A stretch of 64,000 nucleotides of DNA from JBBQVS01 sp963792705 (GCA_963792705.1 CAWBXD010000011.1:62001-126000), one strand, 5' to 3'; shown: positions 8,737-18,186, counted from the stretch's first letter. Numbers and translations are program-made. Notes: generated by a model not told the origin, from the sequence alone.

Positions 8737-10978
8737 ATGAAACAGGACAATAATACCACACAGCCTTCGTCCTCGCATGTACTTGGACGCTATCAGATAC
8801 TTCGTCGTATTGGCAAAGGTGGAATGGGGGATGTGTGGTTAGCAGAAGACCCTAGCTTACATCGACAGGTTGCGATTAAGACTTTGCCAATACATAACCA
8901 GAATGATCGAGAGTTCTCGCTTCGCTTCGCGCGGGAGGCACAAGCGGCTGCCGCCCTCAATCATCCACATATTTTGTCTATTCATGATTTTGGTGAACAA
9001 CCTCTTGTGAGTGGGCAAAGCATCACCTATATTGTAATGCCTTACATCTCAGGTGGATCTCTTGCCGACAAGATTGCAGTTCACACCACAAATAAAACGG
9101 GAATGTTGGCACAGGAAGCACTCTTATATCTTCAGCAAGCGGCAGAAGCTATTGACTACGCCCATAGTCAAGGGGTTGTGCATAGGGATATCAAACCAGG
9201 AAACATGCTGCTACGTCCTGACAACTGGCTTTTGTTAGCGGATTTTGGTATTGCACATATGCTCTCAAACCAGGAGAGGATGACACAGGTAGGTGTGGGC
9301 ATTGGCACTCCAGAATACATGGCACCGGAACAGGCGCAAGGGAAAGCTGAGGCGGCGAGCGATAACTACAGCTTAGCGGTAATCGCCTATCAACTCTTCA
9401 CGCAGCATCTGCCGTTTACAGCCGATACGGGCTATGCGATGACAATGCAGCATATCCTCATGACACCCCCAGCGCCACATGAATACAACCCTTCCCTCTC
9501 ACCCGCTTTTGAGGCTGCACTATTACAGGGCTTAGCAAAAGAACCGCAACAACGTCCACCATCAGCACTGGCATTTGTTGCGGATTTGCAACGTGCCGCG
9601 ACAGATGCACCTTTCGAGCCAACATATGTAAAACCGCTTCTGCCAGCAACACTCGTTGACGCAAAGAGGACGCCAGTAGAAAGAGGGTTACATCAAGAAA
9701 CGTTGGGGACAAACAACGCTGGGGAATTGCGAGGAAAGCAGACGGGTATGACGCGTCGTCGGATGCTTATTGGGAGTGGGGCGACAGCAGCAGCAGTGCT
9801 TGCTGCGGGAGGTGTTGGAGCGTGGACGTTTGCCTCAAACAGACATATTTTTTCAAAGGGGCAAATCAGTTCGACGCCTGCAATACCTTTACCAACTGCT
9901 AGCCTTAATGATCCAACACTTATACTTTTGGGTCACGCGCAACCTGTCACGTCGCTAGGTTGGTCGCCTAAAACAAATACACTTGCTTCAGCAGGGGCGG
10001 AGGGGAATATATTTTTGTGGGACGTGGAGTCACTTGCTCAACAAAAAGGTCAACCTCTTCTTCCTTCAGCGAAGCAATCGTTCAGCGCGAATAACAATAT
10101 CTTTGTCGCATGGTCTCCAGATGGAAATGCTATTGCGGTAGGTAATGCGGCGGGTGATTTAAGTGCAAATACAACCTCGGTCTACGTCTATCAGAAAGAC
10201 TTACGCACATCTGTACAAGGTTATGAAAAGCCTATCCTAGTTTCTGGTGTGACCTCAGATTGAGGCTCTTAGTTGGACGAAAAACAAATATATTGTTACT
10301 TTGGATTTACCAGAAAGCTTTATTGGCAAGTCACAGTTCAATCTCAGACTGTGGGACATGACCCAACCTTCTCTACAACTGCAACCTGCATTACTTCCAG
10401 GCGACCTGGCGGTATCTTTCACATCAAATCCAGCACTACTTTCAGCTTCACCAAACAACACCTTGCTAGCTCTGGCAATGGACACAGGAGCCATTGTTGG
10501 AGAAGCAAGCGTTTCAGGGAATACAGTACGGTGGCAACAACGATCCAGTGTCTTACCGATTATAATCGATAGCTTTGCCCAAGAGATAGATGGAATAGGA
10601 TGGTCCTCTAGTGGTAAATACATTGTTGGGTTTTACCAGGATATAGCGAAGTCAATTATTAATGGATGGTCCTGGCCGGATAAAAAACCTACACCATCAA
10701 CGGTTAACATACCTGATAACGATCCTGTGCTCACCACACTTGCTACTTGTACGGCACCAAGTAGTACACTCATCGCGGCTGGCGGCAAAAAAGGAACGGT
10801 GTATATCTGGGATGTCAACAAGAATCTTGAACCGGTACAGGTATTACATGGAGGAAAAGCGAATAACGCGGCGATTGGAGCGTTGGAATGGTCCGCTGAT
10901 GGAAAATGGCTTGCCGCGAGTTATCAAGACGTTAACGCGAGTATTCTTGTGTGGAATGTAGACTCGCTCAAAATATAA
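8737..10978 (+). pseudogene. Ser/Thr protein kinase with WD40 repeats, interrupted by a one-base frameshift
   Basis: The ATG at 8737 follows AAGGA at 8 nt. The kinase domain is complete: GKGGMGDVW glycine loop, Lys48 in VAIK, HRD at 149-151, DFG at 169-171, PEYMAPEQ. A membrane anchor of twin-Arg look (RRRMLIGSGATAAAV) lies at ~341-362, followed by WD40 repeats (LGWSPK, FVAWSPDGNAIAVG). The frame stops at 10263. Removing one T near 10261 restores SDEALSWTKNKYIV and continues the propeller to 10978 with no further stop, giving about 746 residues, close to the 791-residue paralogue downstream. Either a real frameshift leaving a kinase with a truncated sensor, or a sequencing error. The first 508 codons could still yield an active kinase. 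Confidence 0.8.
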
Positions 10979-10993
10979 AGGACGGAGCATCTC

Positions 10994-13369
10994 ATGACAT
11001 TACAACAACATGTTAACTGGCAAGGAAGAGTGCTTGGTCGTTATCGACTTCTACAGGTCGTGGGGAGTGGTGGCATGGGAGAAGTTTGGCTTGCGGACGA
11101 TACACAATCACAAAAGCGCGTCGCTATCAAGCTTCTTCCAGAAGTTTTAGCCAATAATAACGACTACTTGCAAGACTTCAAATACGAATTTCGCGCAATC
11201 GCGGCACTGGATCATCCACATATCCTTCCTATACATGATTTTGGAGAGCAGGTTATAGGTGATGAAGTAACAACCTATCTAGTCATGCCATACATCACGG
11301 GTGGTTCGCTGCGTGACCGTATCGGTAGTATTGCAAGTTTGTTGCCGATAGAAGAAGCACTCGTCACACTGAAACAAGCGGCAGAAGCTATCGACTACGC
11401 GCATAGTCAACATGTTCTGCATGGTGATATCAAACCAAGCAATATGCTACTTCAAAACGGGTGGCTTCTGCTTGCGGATTTTGGACTGGCAAAGGTATTG
11501 TTAAGCTCAACATATCGTAGTAGCACGCATGCTGGTGTAGGCACACCTGAATATATAGCACCCGAACAGGCAATGGGCAAAGCGGAGGCCGCGAGTGATC
11601 GCTATAGTCTAGCAGTCATCGCCTATCAAGCATTTACTGGACAGGTTCCATTCCGTGGGGAAACACCCTACGATACGCTTATTCAGCATATTCGCGAAAC
11701 ACCTCCAACGCCACGACAATTCAATCCTAACATTCCCCAGCGAGTTGAAGAGACGCTCCTACAAGGAATAGCAAAACATCCAGAGGAGCGTCCAGTATCG
11801 TGCCTCGCTTTTGTTCATGCATTAGAACGAGGTTGGAACCTGAGTCAACAACTACCTTCTGTTGATCCTGAGGCAACAGTGCTAGCTCCTTGGAGCAAGC
11901 GTTCGCAAGCAAACGTAGAGCAACGCATAGAAAGGCCCAGGTTGTCCGCACCACTACTCACACCATTGCCAGCCGAACCAACTAGCCAGGAAATGATGCA
12001 GGGGGCGATACCGGAAACTCCTACGTATATGCCAACAGTAGTTTCTGTCCCCTCGCAGCTCCATACACTCGTTGAAACACAAAAGACGTCAGGAACTCCT
12101 GATTTAGGGCCGCAAGAAACGCGTATCGGGCGACGTACACTTCTCATAGGAGGCGCAACAGCGGCCGTTGTCGCGACAGCCATTGCGGGTGGCGTTGCAC
12201 TTCCTGCACTACTGCGTCATCCATCGCCAACGCCAAAACCACCACTTATACCAGGACCGAAACACCTTATTCCGGGTGTTCCTGTCCTCAACTTGACGGG
12301 TCATAGCGACAAAGTATGGAATGTTGTGTGGGACCCAACCGGACGCTATATAGCAACAGCAGGAGAAGATACGCGTACACTGCTCTGGGACGTTGGCAAT
12401 GCACTACAAAAAAGCGCGACGAGCTTCCAAACACTTACTATCCCTACCAATAGTTGGAAGTTTAGCGGTCCCATGTATAACAATAGTTTGTGCTGGTCTG
12501 CTGATGGGCGTGTACTCCTCGTTACGCTTGTTGAGTCGGATGTAGCGGATAAGATACATTTTATCGACCCATTTAGGCCGAACAGAACAAGCATCTACAC
12601 AAACACTAACGATGACAAGAACACCACAAGTGGATATCGCGGTGCCGCCTGGCGACCAAATACACAAAGCTTCGCAGCAGCAGTTTTTACAACTCCAGCT
12701 TCTGTACAAGTTGAAATGTGGGATGTAGGTCATGCCCAACAGGCAAGCAAAACCATTCACTATAAAGCACCGGATGAGGTAGAAGCAGATCAACTTGCAT
12801 GGTCGCCCGATGGCTCCATGCTCGCGGCCAATCTCAACAACTCTACCGTTGTAGTGTGGGAGATAAGAACTGGAAAAGTGTTACAAGCAATAACGTTGCC
12901 AGATCGTACTAACAATCAGTATGTTCAATTCCTAAGAGATGCACTTGTATGGTCCCCAACGGACTCTAATGTGCTTTTAGTTTCCGATGTTGATGTTTGT
13001 GTGATAGTAAATGTTAAGCAGAACAAGGTTCTTCACATACTAGGAACCGATAATCCTGATGCGATTACAGTGCCTAAACCAAATCCCGATCATTGGGTTC
13101 CAAATATACTTGGTCTCACATGGTCGCCCAATGGTCGCTACATTGTAGGTGGGTATGGACGAACGGCAGCGATATGCCTATGGGACTTACAAAACAAGAC
13201 ACCAACAATCAAAAATGGTGTACACATCCAGGATTCATACATTCCAGCATCGAGTGGCACGGAGGGTCAAAATGGTATCGTTATTGACGTTGCATGGTCG
13301 CCTGATGGACGTTACCTTGCCAGCGCATCTGCCGACAAAACAGTCCTTGTATGGAAGATGGACAAGTGA
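10994..13369 (+). CDS. Membrane-anchored Ser/Thr protein kinase with C-terminal WD40 propeller
   Basis: A 791-residue PknB-type kinase fused to a beta-propeller. Glycine loop VGSGGMGEVW, Lys46 in VAIKLL, catalytic loop HGDIKPSN (143-150; Arg of HRD replaced by Gly), DFG at 162-164, TPEYIAPEQ. A Pro/Thr-rich linker leads to one membrane segment (~378-406), then about seven WD40-like blades outside (NVVWDPTGRYIATAGED, LAWSPDGSMLAA, VAWSPDGRYLASASADK). The ATG at 10994 follows AAGGACGGAG, 15 bases after the end of the paralogue, so the two form a tandem duplicated pair and probably one transcript. The HGD loop predicts regulation without the usual RD-Arg. Ligand and substrate unknown. Confidence 0.88.
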   Translation: MTLQQHVNWQGRVLGRYRLLQVVGSGGMGEVWLADDTQSQKRVAIKLLPEVLANNNDYLQDFKYEFRAIAALDHPHILPIHDFGEQVIGDEVTTYLVMPYITGGSLRDRIGSIASLLPIEEALVTLKQAAEAIDYAHSQHVLHGDIKPSNMLLQNGWLLLADFGLAKVLLSSTYRSSTHAGVGTPEYIAPEQAMGKAEAASDRYSLAVIAYQAFTGQVPFRGETPYDTLIQHIRETPPTPRQFNPNIPQRVEETLLQGIAKHPEERPVSCLAFVHALERGWNLSQQLPSVDPEATVLAPWSKRSQANVEQRIERPRLSAPLLTPLPAEPTSQEMMQGAIPETPTYMPTVVSVPSQLHTLVETQKTSGTPDLGPQETRIGRRTLLIGGATAAVVATAIAGGVALPALLRHPSPTPKPPLIPGPKHLIPGVPVLNLTGHSDKVWNVVWDPTGRYIATAGEDTRTLLWDVGNALQKSATSFQTLTIPTNSWKFSGPMYNNSLCWSADGRVLLVTLVESDVADKIHFIDPFRPNRTSIYTNTNDDKNTTSGYRGAAWRPNTQSFAAAVFTTPASVQVEMWDVGHAQQASKTIHYKAPDEVEADQLAWSPDGSMLAANLNNSTVVVWEIRTGKVLQAITLPDRTNNQYVQFLRDALVWSPTDSNVLLVSDVDVCVIVNVKQNKVLHILGTDNPDAITVPKPNPDHWVPNILGLTWSPNGRYIVGGYGRTAAICLWDLQNKTPTIKNGVHIQDSYIPASSGTEGQNGIVIDVAWSPDGRYLASASADKTVLVWKMDK

Positions 13370-13429
13370 CAACTGTATGCTATGCTATAGGTGCAACTTT
13401 TTGTGATGTGAAGTGAAAGGACAAAAATT

Positions 13430-14383
13430 ATGCGTATCGTTTCTTTACTCGCTAGTGCAACCGAAATAATTGCCGCACTCGGATGCCTCAATTCGCTGGT
13501 AGGACGTTCGCATGAGTGCGATTACCCATCGCAGGTCTTACAGCTTCCGCTTGTCAGCACAGTACAAATTGATACAGAGACAACCAGTAGTCAGATTGAC
13601 GCACAAATAAAACAACTTGCCCATGCAAAAGAGGTAGAAGCCAATAACGCGCTCAAAGCTTTGAGCATTTATCGTATCAATGTTGCGCTTTTACAAGAAC
13701 TGCGACCCGATGTCATTTTCACACAGACGCAATGCGAGGTGTGTGCGGTAAGTGAACGGGACGTAACGGAAGCGTTACAACAGCTTACAGGTTTGAATCC
13801 GCGCATCGTCTCACTCGCACCTTATCGCCTTGCCGATGTATGGGAGGACGTGATACGCGTGGGTAAGGCCTTGGAGCGACGCGAGCAAGCGGAGGAATTG
13901 GTACGGCAGTATCAGCAGCGACTAGAAACACTACAACAAAAAAGTACACAACTCAATACAGGCAAGTCAAAACCACGTGTTGCCATCCTTGAATGGCTCG
14001 ACCCACTGATGGCTGCTGGCAACTGGACACCTGAACTTGTGACATATGCTGGCGGCGAAAATGTGTTTGGAGAAGTTGGAGTGCATTCGCCTTGGTTGAC
14101 GTGGGAAGAACTGCATCGGGCCAACCCAGATGTTATCGTGCTTGCTCCTTGTGGCTTTTCGTTAGAACGGACACTGGTTGATGTTCCACTTTTAAAACAA
14201 CATCCGTTATGGAAGTCATTGCAAGCGGTCCAAAACGGACGGGTGTATGCAATTGACGGCAATAATTATCTCAATCGCTCTGGTCCGCGCCTCGTGGAGT
14301 CGGCGGAATTGCTAGGGCGCGTTTTGTGGGGAGAGCAGTTAGGGGTATCTGTCGATGAGAGTGCGTGGATACGTAGTAAATAA
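13430..14383 (+). CDS. Cobalamin-binding protein, BtuF/helical-backbone substrate-binding fold
   Basis: A 317-residue protein starting MRIVSLLASATEIIAALGC, with GRSHECDYP (~28-36) and TQTQCEVC (~101-108), typical of the cobalamin/iron-siderophore binding family. The absence of a signal peptide or lipobox is normal for this stand-alone subgroup, so a cytoplasmic or non-classically located protein is likely. No BtuC/D transporter genes and no B12 riboswitch are next to it. The ATG follows AAAGGA at 8 nt. Its stop codon lies inside the left arm of a 32-bp palindrome shared with the convergent gene. Confidence 0.78.
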   Translation: MRIVSLLASATEIIAALGCLNSLVGRSHECDYPSQVLQLPLVSTVQIDTETTSSQIDAQIKQLAHAKEVEANNALKALSIYRINVALLQELRPDVIFTQTQCEVCAVSERDVTEALQQLTGLNPRIVSLAPYRLADVWEDVIRVGKALERREQAEELVRQYQQRLETLQQKSTQLNTGKSKPRVAILEWLDPLMAAGNWTPELVTYAGGENVFGEVGVHSPWLTWEELHRANPDVIVLAPCGFSLERTLVDVPLLKQHPLWKSLQAVQNGRVYAIDGNNYLNRSGPRLVESAELLGRVLWGEQLGVSVDESAWIRSK

Positions 14384-14444
14384 CATACGACACAAAGCTG
14401 GCATCCGTGCATGGATGCCAGCTTTGTGTCGTATGTTATTTACT
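14375..14444. terminator. 32-bp perfect palindrome spanning both convergent stop codons
   Basis: Arms 14375-14406 and 14413-14444 are perfectly complementary with six central bases. The left arm contains the last codons and stop of the cobalamin-binding protein gene; the right arm contains the stop of the 14440-14700 gene. It probably terminates both transcripts. Confidence 0.75.
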
Positions 14445-14700
14445 GATTTGCTTTAGGAGCGAGTGCCCAGAAGAGGAGGCCAGCCATGAGCAGGAAGCCA
14501 AGAATCATGAGCACCATGACTGGTCCCACCACATCGGAGGTGTCCCATTGAAAGAGTGCGGCACCTGTGAGGTACAGAATCCACAACAGCCCTAGCCCAG
14601 GAACAATAAGCAACCAATTAAAGCGTGCATTGCGTGTGGCAAACCGCGATGGTTTACGCTCACGTACCACATAATCCATATCTGAATCGAGCGGTTCCAT
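14440..14700 (-). CDS. Small two-helix membrane protein, unknown function
   Basis: An 86-residue protein with a charged N-terminus (VRERKPSRFATRNARF) and two hydrophobic helices (~30-48 and ~58-80). The ATG at 14700 follows GAGGAAAGG. Positively charged residues before the first helix suggest both termini face the cytoplasm. It converges on the cobalamin-binding gene and ends inside the shared palindrome. A well-formed promoter and a dyad lie upstream at 14809-14876. No family recognised. Confidence 0.55.
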   Translation of the reverse strand: MEPLDSDMDYVVRERKPSRFATRNARFNWLLIVPGLGLLWILYLTGAALFQWDTSDVVGPVMVLMILGFLLMAGLLFWALAPKANQ

Positions 14701-14808
14701 TAAATATACCTTTCCTCGTCTTTTACATGCAGATACATTTGCACTGATGCAATGTATGCTACACTTTTATTATAGAGCGAAATGAGTTCTTTCCCAGCAA
14801 GTTAGCCA

Positions 14809-14829
14809 GCTACCTACAGTGTAGGTAGC
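14809..14829. promoter_or_regulatory. 9-bp inverted repeat downstream of a minus-strand promoter
   Basis: GCTACCTAC-agt-GTAGGTAGC. It lies 19 bases downstream of the -10 element at 14848-14853 in the minus direction, so it would be in the early transcript or act as an operator for the small membrane protein gene. Confidence 0.4.
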
Positions 14830-14847
14830 CCACTAGACATTGTTGGT

Positions 14848-14876
14848 ATTATAGTCCTTGCCTCGCTCCAATGCAA
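14848..14876 (-). promoter_or_regulatory. Sigma70-type promoter, minus strand
   Basis: Read on the minus strand: TTGCAT, 17-bp spacer, TATAAT. It would drive the 14440-14700 gene. A second isolated TATAAT-like box lies closer to the gene at 14769-14774. Confidence 0.5.
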
Positions 14877-14898
14877 CCGCTCGTAACCGACCCGAAAT

Positions 14899-14920
14899 AA
14901 AAAAACGGCCTCGAAGGGCC
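14899..14920 (-). terminator. Rho-independent terminator of the 14920-15156 gene
   Basis: Minus strand: a GGCC/GGCC-based stem containing the CTTCGA loop, followed by GTTTTTTTA. It starts directly at the stop codon of the gene. Confidence 0.6.
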
Positions 14921-15156
14921 TAAGCAACAGAAGATTGGACGGCGGTAGACCAATCGCTTGTATCAGAACAGGGTAATGAGTCTTGAGCGGGGGAGGAAGC
15001 AGAGAAGGTCACGCGGGGAAGAGGACGAAGCCTGTTGAGGTAGCGACGCAATTCAAATGCGTTCACTTGATACATAGTGCCATCGTTTGCGGCATCTATA
15101 TGTCCCTCAGCAATAGCACTACAAACATCAGCTATAGTGGGGAAACGGTCAGGCAT
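14920..15156 (-). CDS. Small protein with an excisionase-like helix-turn-helix segment
   Basis: A 78-residue protein. Residues ~7-45 (TIADVCSAIAEGHIDAAN, then YQVNAFELRRYLNR) follow the pattern of MerR/excisionase-like winged helices, in which a short DNA-binding helix is followed by a YxVxxxELRRYL-type strand-helix. The tail is Ser/Pro-rich. The ribosome site is excellent (GGGAGG at 6 nt from the ATG at 15156) and a dedicated terminator follows. The likely role is DNA binding, but the target is unknown and similarity is only by pattern. Confidence 0.55.
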   Translation of the reverse strand: MPDRFPTIADVCSAIAEGHIDAANDGTMYQVNAFELRRYLNRLRPLPRVTFSASSPAQDSLPCSDTSDWSTAVQSSVA

Positions 15157-15203
15157 GAGACACCTCCCTACAAAATACTGGGTACGCTTTCTCTGTTGAC
15201 GGT

Positions 15204-15231
15204 AGTGTAAACCATTTTACAACCTTACCAA
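15204..15231 (-). promoter_or_regulatory. Possible promoter of the 14920-15156 gene
   Basis: Minus strand TTGGTA, 16-bp spacer, TACACT, about 50 bases upstream of the start codon. A weak match. Confidence 0.3.
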
Positions 15232-15327
15232 CTACACGAGTAAGAGTAAGCCCTGGTTTCGTTATGTTCCATAGATGAAAACATGAGAAATGCTGAGTTT
15301 ATTTCGTCTGTGACACCAAAAGCGTCG

Positions 15328-15903
15328 TTACTCTTCCTCCTCTTCGTCTGTGACTTCATTTGGTTCAATAATCACGGCATCGTCATCAAGTAGCCCTGCC
15401 ATAGGTTCAATATACATCATCTGACGAATGAGGTCAACCTGTTTCACGACATCTTTGATAGCTGGCAGCAAAACCTGCTTGCCATCCTCTCCTTTGACGA
15501 CATACACATCATTGCTACCTGTCTCCATAATCTCTATAATCGTCCCTAATTCGCGTCCATTGAGGGTTGCAACGTGAAGACCGAGAATGTCATGTTGATA
15601 GTACGAATTTGGAGGGAGAGCGGCGAGTTTATCGAGTGGAATCGAGAGATCGAGGTTACGCAGCGTGTCGGCGGTTGTGGCATCATCTATACCTGCAAAT
15701 TTGATTACAACCATATCGCCCTTGTAGGGGCGCACGGAAGTTATCTTGCGCGGAGCATAGTCAGGACCAACAAAAATGTGGTCCAGTTGCGCGAAACGGT
15801 CTGGTATATCAGTGAGCGAAAATACTTTTAGTTCGCCGCGAATACCAAAAGGGGCCACTATTTTTCCGATAGTAGCCCATTCTTTGTTGCTTGGCTTTGG
15901 CAT
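15328..15903 (-). CDS. rimM: Ribosome maturation factor RimM
   Basis: 191 residues; needed for 16S rRNA processing and 30S assembly. The N-terminal RimM beta-barrel contains IGKIVAPFGIRGELKV (residues ~12-27), the PRC-like barrel has HDILGLHV and GSNDVYVVK, and an acidic tail (TDEEEEE) ends the protein. It is the third gene of rpsP-khpA-rimM; the trmD that usually follows is absent here. The ATG at 15903 follows AGAGG at 5 nt. No clear terminator is seen downstream. Confidence 0.93.
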   Translation of the reverse strand: MPKPSNKEWATIGKIVAPFGIRGELKVFSLTDIPDRFAQLDHIFVGPDYAPRKITSVRPYKGDMVVIKFAGIDDATTADTLRNLDLSIPLDKLAALPPNSYYQHDILGLHVATLNGRELGTIIEIMETGSNDVYVVKGEDGKQVLLPAIKDVVKQVDLIRQMMYIEPMAGLLDDDAVIIEPNEVTDEEEEE

Positions 15904-15929
15904 AGTAACCTCTGTAGCATGGTCTGCTA

Positions 15930-16160
15930 CTACAAAATCTCCAGAGAGGTATGACGGCCTTCACGCGCACCGCCAGCACGTAAAAGTGCTCGCATTGCCT
16001 TGGCAACGCGTCCCTGCCGACCAATTACCTTGCCGAAATCATCGGGCGCGACATGCAGTTCTAGCACCAACGCATTGCGGTCGTTGCGAACTTCGCGCAC
16101 CTGCACGGCTGAGGGTTCATCTACCAGTGACTGGGCAATGTACTCTACCAGTTTACGCAT
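15930..16160 (-). CDS. khpA: KH-domain RNA-binding protein KhpA
   Basis: 76 residues, a single KH domain with the GKVIGRQGR loop (GxxG RNA-binding motif, ~43-51). In Firmicutes KhpA pairs with KhpB and acts in RNA binding and cell elongation or division. The position between rpsP and rimM is the conserved one. The ATG at 16160 follows GAGGTTGAGAT. The 26-base gap to rimM and 28-base gap to rpsP indicate one operon. Confidence 0.92.
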   Translation of the reverse strand: MRKLVEYIAQSLVDEPSAVQVREVRNDRNALVLELHVAPDDFGKVIGRQGRVAKAMRALLRAGGAREGRHTSLEIL

Positions 16161-16188
16161 ATCTCAACCTCACCTTGCAAGAATTTAT

Positions 16189-16515
16189 TTACGCCTGGGC
16201 GGGTGTAGGGACAGGTGCGGCCTCGGTGCTTGCTGAGGGAACAGCCTGTGCAGCTTTAGCTTGTGTGAACTGATCCATAATACCAGCTCGTCTTAGAAGG
16301 GAGGCAACCGATTCTGTGGGTTGTGCTCCATTTTTCAACCAACCAAGTGCTTTTTCGGCGTCGATATGAATGGCAGAAGGCTCGACGCGAGGATTGTACC
16401 ACCCAATATTTTCAATGATGCGACCATCACGCGAGAAGCGCGAGTCGGCAACTACGACGCGATAGCTTGGGGCTTTTTTCATGCCCGTGCGTTTTAAACG
16501 AATTTTGACAGTCAT
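16189..16515 (-). CDS. rpsP: 30S ribosomal protein S16
   Basis: 108 residues. The start VKIRLKRTGMKKAPSYRVVV and the SRFSRDGRIIENIGWYNP segment are diagnostic of bS16. The C-terminal ~25 residues are an Ala/Pro/Thr-rich extension (ASTEAAPVPTPAQA) beyond the usual ~80-residue core. First gene of the rpsP-khpA-rimM operon. The ATG at 16515 lies 11 nt after GAGGTGA. A near-consensus promoter is at 16622-16650. Confidence 0.95.
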   Translation of the reverse strand: MTVKIRLKRTGMKKAPSYRVVVADSRFSRDGRIIENIGWYNPRVEPSAIHIDAEKALGWLKNGAQPTESVASLLRRAGIMDQFTQAKAAQAVPSASTEAAPVPTPAQA

Positions 16516-16621
16516 GCGTTCTTTTTCTCACCTCTTCCCCGCTGAATGGGGGCTGTATTTTCATGGCGTTCGAGAGGAGTTCATACAACAAGATAAAGCG
16601 ACTCCAAACTACGGCTTGAGT

Positions 16622-16650
16622 ATGATAGCATGTAGCATGTATATTGTCAA
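16622..16650 (-). promoter_or_regulatory. Sigma70 promoter of the rpsP operon
   Basis: Minus strand: TTGACA, 17-bp spacer, TATCAT. It lies 107 bases upstream of the rpsP ATG and is the best promoter match in the region, as expected for a ribosomal protein operon. Confidence 0.75.
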
Positions 16651-16746
16651 TGTTTGCGACGATGGCACGTGCGTTTTTGTGTAGGGACGTTGAGGTGATA
16701 GAATAACCGTAGGTTTTTCTATAGAGGCATCTTGAGAGGGTAATGC

Positions 16747-18186
16747 ATGCGCCGTACAAAAATCGTCTGTACGATAGGTCCAGCGACAAACAGTGAAGAG
16801 CAACTTGAGGCATTGATGCGCGCTGGCATGAATGTTGCTCGGCTCAATTTTTCACATGGAACTCAGCAAGAACATGCGGTTGTGATCGAGCGAATACGGT
16901 CAATCTCAGCGCGGTTGGGATACGCAATTGCTATCCTGCAAGACCTGCAAGGGCCAAAGATTCGTACAGGTTCACTGCAAAACGGGCAACCTGTGCGGCT
17001 GGTCGATGGTGGCACCATTACCATTACGTCGCGTGACGTGCTTGGAACGGCTGAAGTGGTCGCAACGACCTACAAAGATTTGCCTCGCGATGTCAAAGTG
17101 GGCGATTCTATCCTGCTCGATGATGGTCTAATGGAACTTCGAGTATTGGAAAGCAATGAGACGGATGTTCGCTGTGAGATTGTGCATGGCGGTCTTTTGA
17201 AAGAGCATAAGGGTATCAACTTGCCGGGTGTGGCAGTGAGTGCGCCTTCATTGACCGAAAAAGATCGGGACGACCTTAAGTTTGGTTTGCAGCAAGGTGT
17301 TGATTATGTCGCGTTAAGTTTTGTTCGCACACCACAAGATGTACAGGACGCCAAACGCCTGATCCGTGAGTATTTAGGAGAGCAATCGAACAAGAAGAAT
17401 CCGGTTGCCGTTCCACTGATCGCGAAACTTGAAAAGCCGGAAGCCATCGCGCATCTCGATGCTATCCTGGAGGTGGTCGATGGAGTGATGGTAGCACGAG
17501 GAGATCTGGGCGTCGAGATGGCACCGGAAAAAGTGCCGCTTATTCAGAAGCGCATTATTGCACGCTGTAATTACTACGGTCTGCCCGTGATTACCGCGAC
17601 CCAGATGTTAGAGTCGATGATTACCAACCCTCGTCCGACGAGAGCCGAGGTAAACGATGTATCAAATGCCATACTCGATGGCACCGATGCAGTGATGTTG
17701 AGCGCGGAAACGGCGGCAGGCCAATATCCTATTGAGGCAGTACAAATGATGGTCCGTATCGCGGCAGAGACCGAGGCTGGCAACCGTACTGCTCATGAGC
17801 CACAGCACAAAAACTTGACAAAGACCCGTGCAGTCAGCCGTGCGGCCCGTACACTTTCGGAGGAGGCAAGCGTACAAGCAATTGTGGTCTTTACGAGGAG
17901 TGGCAATTCGGCCCATCTCATCTCAAAAGATCGTCCGCGTACACCTATTTTAGCGTTTACGCCTTCTGAAAGCGTCTATCGTCAACTCGCCCTCTGGTGG
18001 GGCGTTTGGCCTTCGCGCATCACGCTTCAAGGATCGACGGAAGCGTTAATTGCCACCGTCGATCAGCGTTTGCAGGACAATAATCTGATCGCGCGCGACC
18101 AGTACGTCGTTATCATGGGTGGGCTGCCCGTTGCCAACCGAGCGCGTACAAATTTTGTCAAGCTTCACAAAGTTGGCGATAATTGA
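16747..18186 (+). CDS. pyk: Pyruvate kinase
   Basis: 479 residues; converts phosphoenolpyruvate and ADP to pyruvate and ATP in the last step of glycolysis. Signature sequences: TKIVCTIGPAT (4-14), MNVARLNFSHG, LQDLQGPKIRTG, VMVARGDLGVEMAPEKVP, the active-site ATQMLESM and TRAEVNDVSNAILDGTDAVM. The C-terminal allosteric domain is present without an extra PEP-utilizer domain, so the length is typical. It is divergent from rpsP. The ATG at 16747 follows GAGAGGG. Confidence 0.96.
   Translation: MRRTKIVCTIGPATNSEEQLEALMRAGMNVARLNFSHGTQQEHAVVIERIRSISARLGYAIAILQDLQGPKIRTGSLQNGQPVRLVDGGTITITSRDVLGTAEVVATTYKDLPRDVKVGDSILLDDGLMELRVLESNETDVRCEIVHGGLLKEHKGINLPGVAVSAPSLTEKDRDDLKFGLQQGVDYVALSFVRTPQDVQDAKRLIREYLGEQSNKKNPVAVPLIAKLEKPEAIAHLDAILEVVDGVMVARGDLGVEMAPEKVPLIQKRIIARCNYYGLPVITATQMLESMITNPRPTRAEVNDVSNAILDGTDAVMLSAETAAGQYPIEAVQMMVRIAAETEAGNRTAHEPQHKNLTKTRAVSRAARTLSEEASVQAIVVFTRSGNSAHLISKDRPRTPILAFTPSESVYRQLALWWGVWPSRITLQGSTEALIATVDQRLQDNNLIARDQYVVIMGGLPVANRARTNFVKLHKVGDN

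Noticed and set aside
13370..13429. Possible cobalamin riboswitch before the cobalamin-binding protein gene
   Set aside because: The gap to the kinase gene is only 60 bases, too short, and lacks the B12-box pattern.
16427..16813. 128-codon minus-strand frame upstream of rpsP
   Set aside because: Overlaps the rpsP promoter and the pyk start; no coding features.
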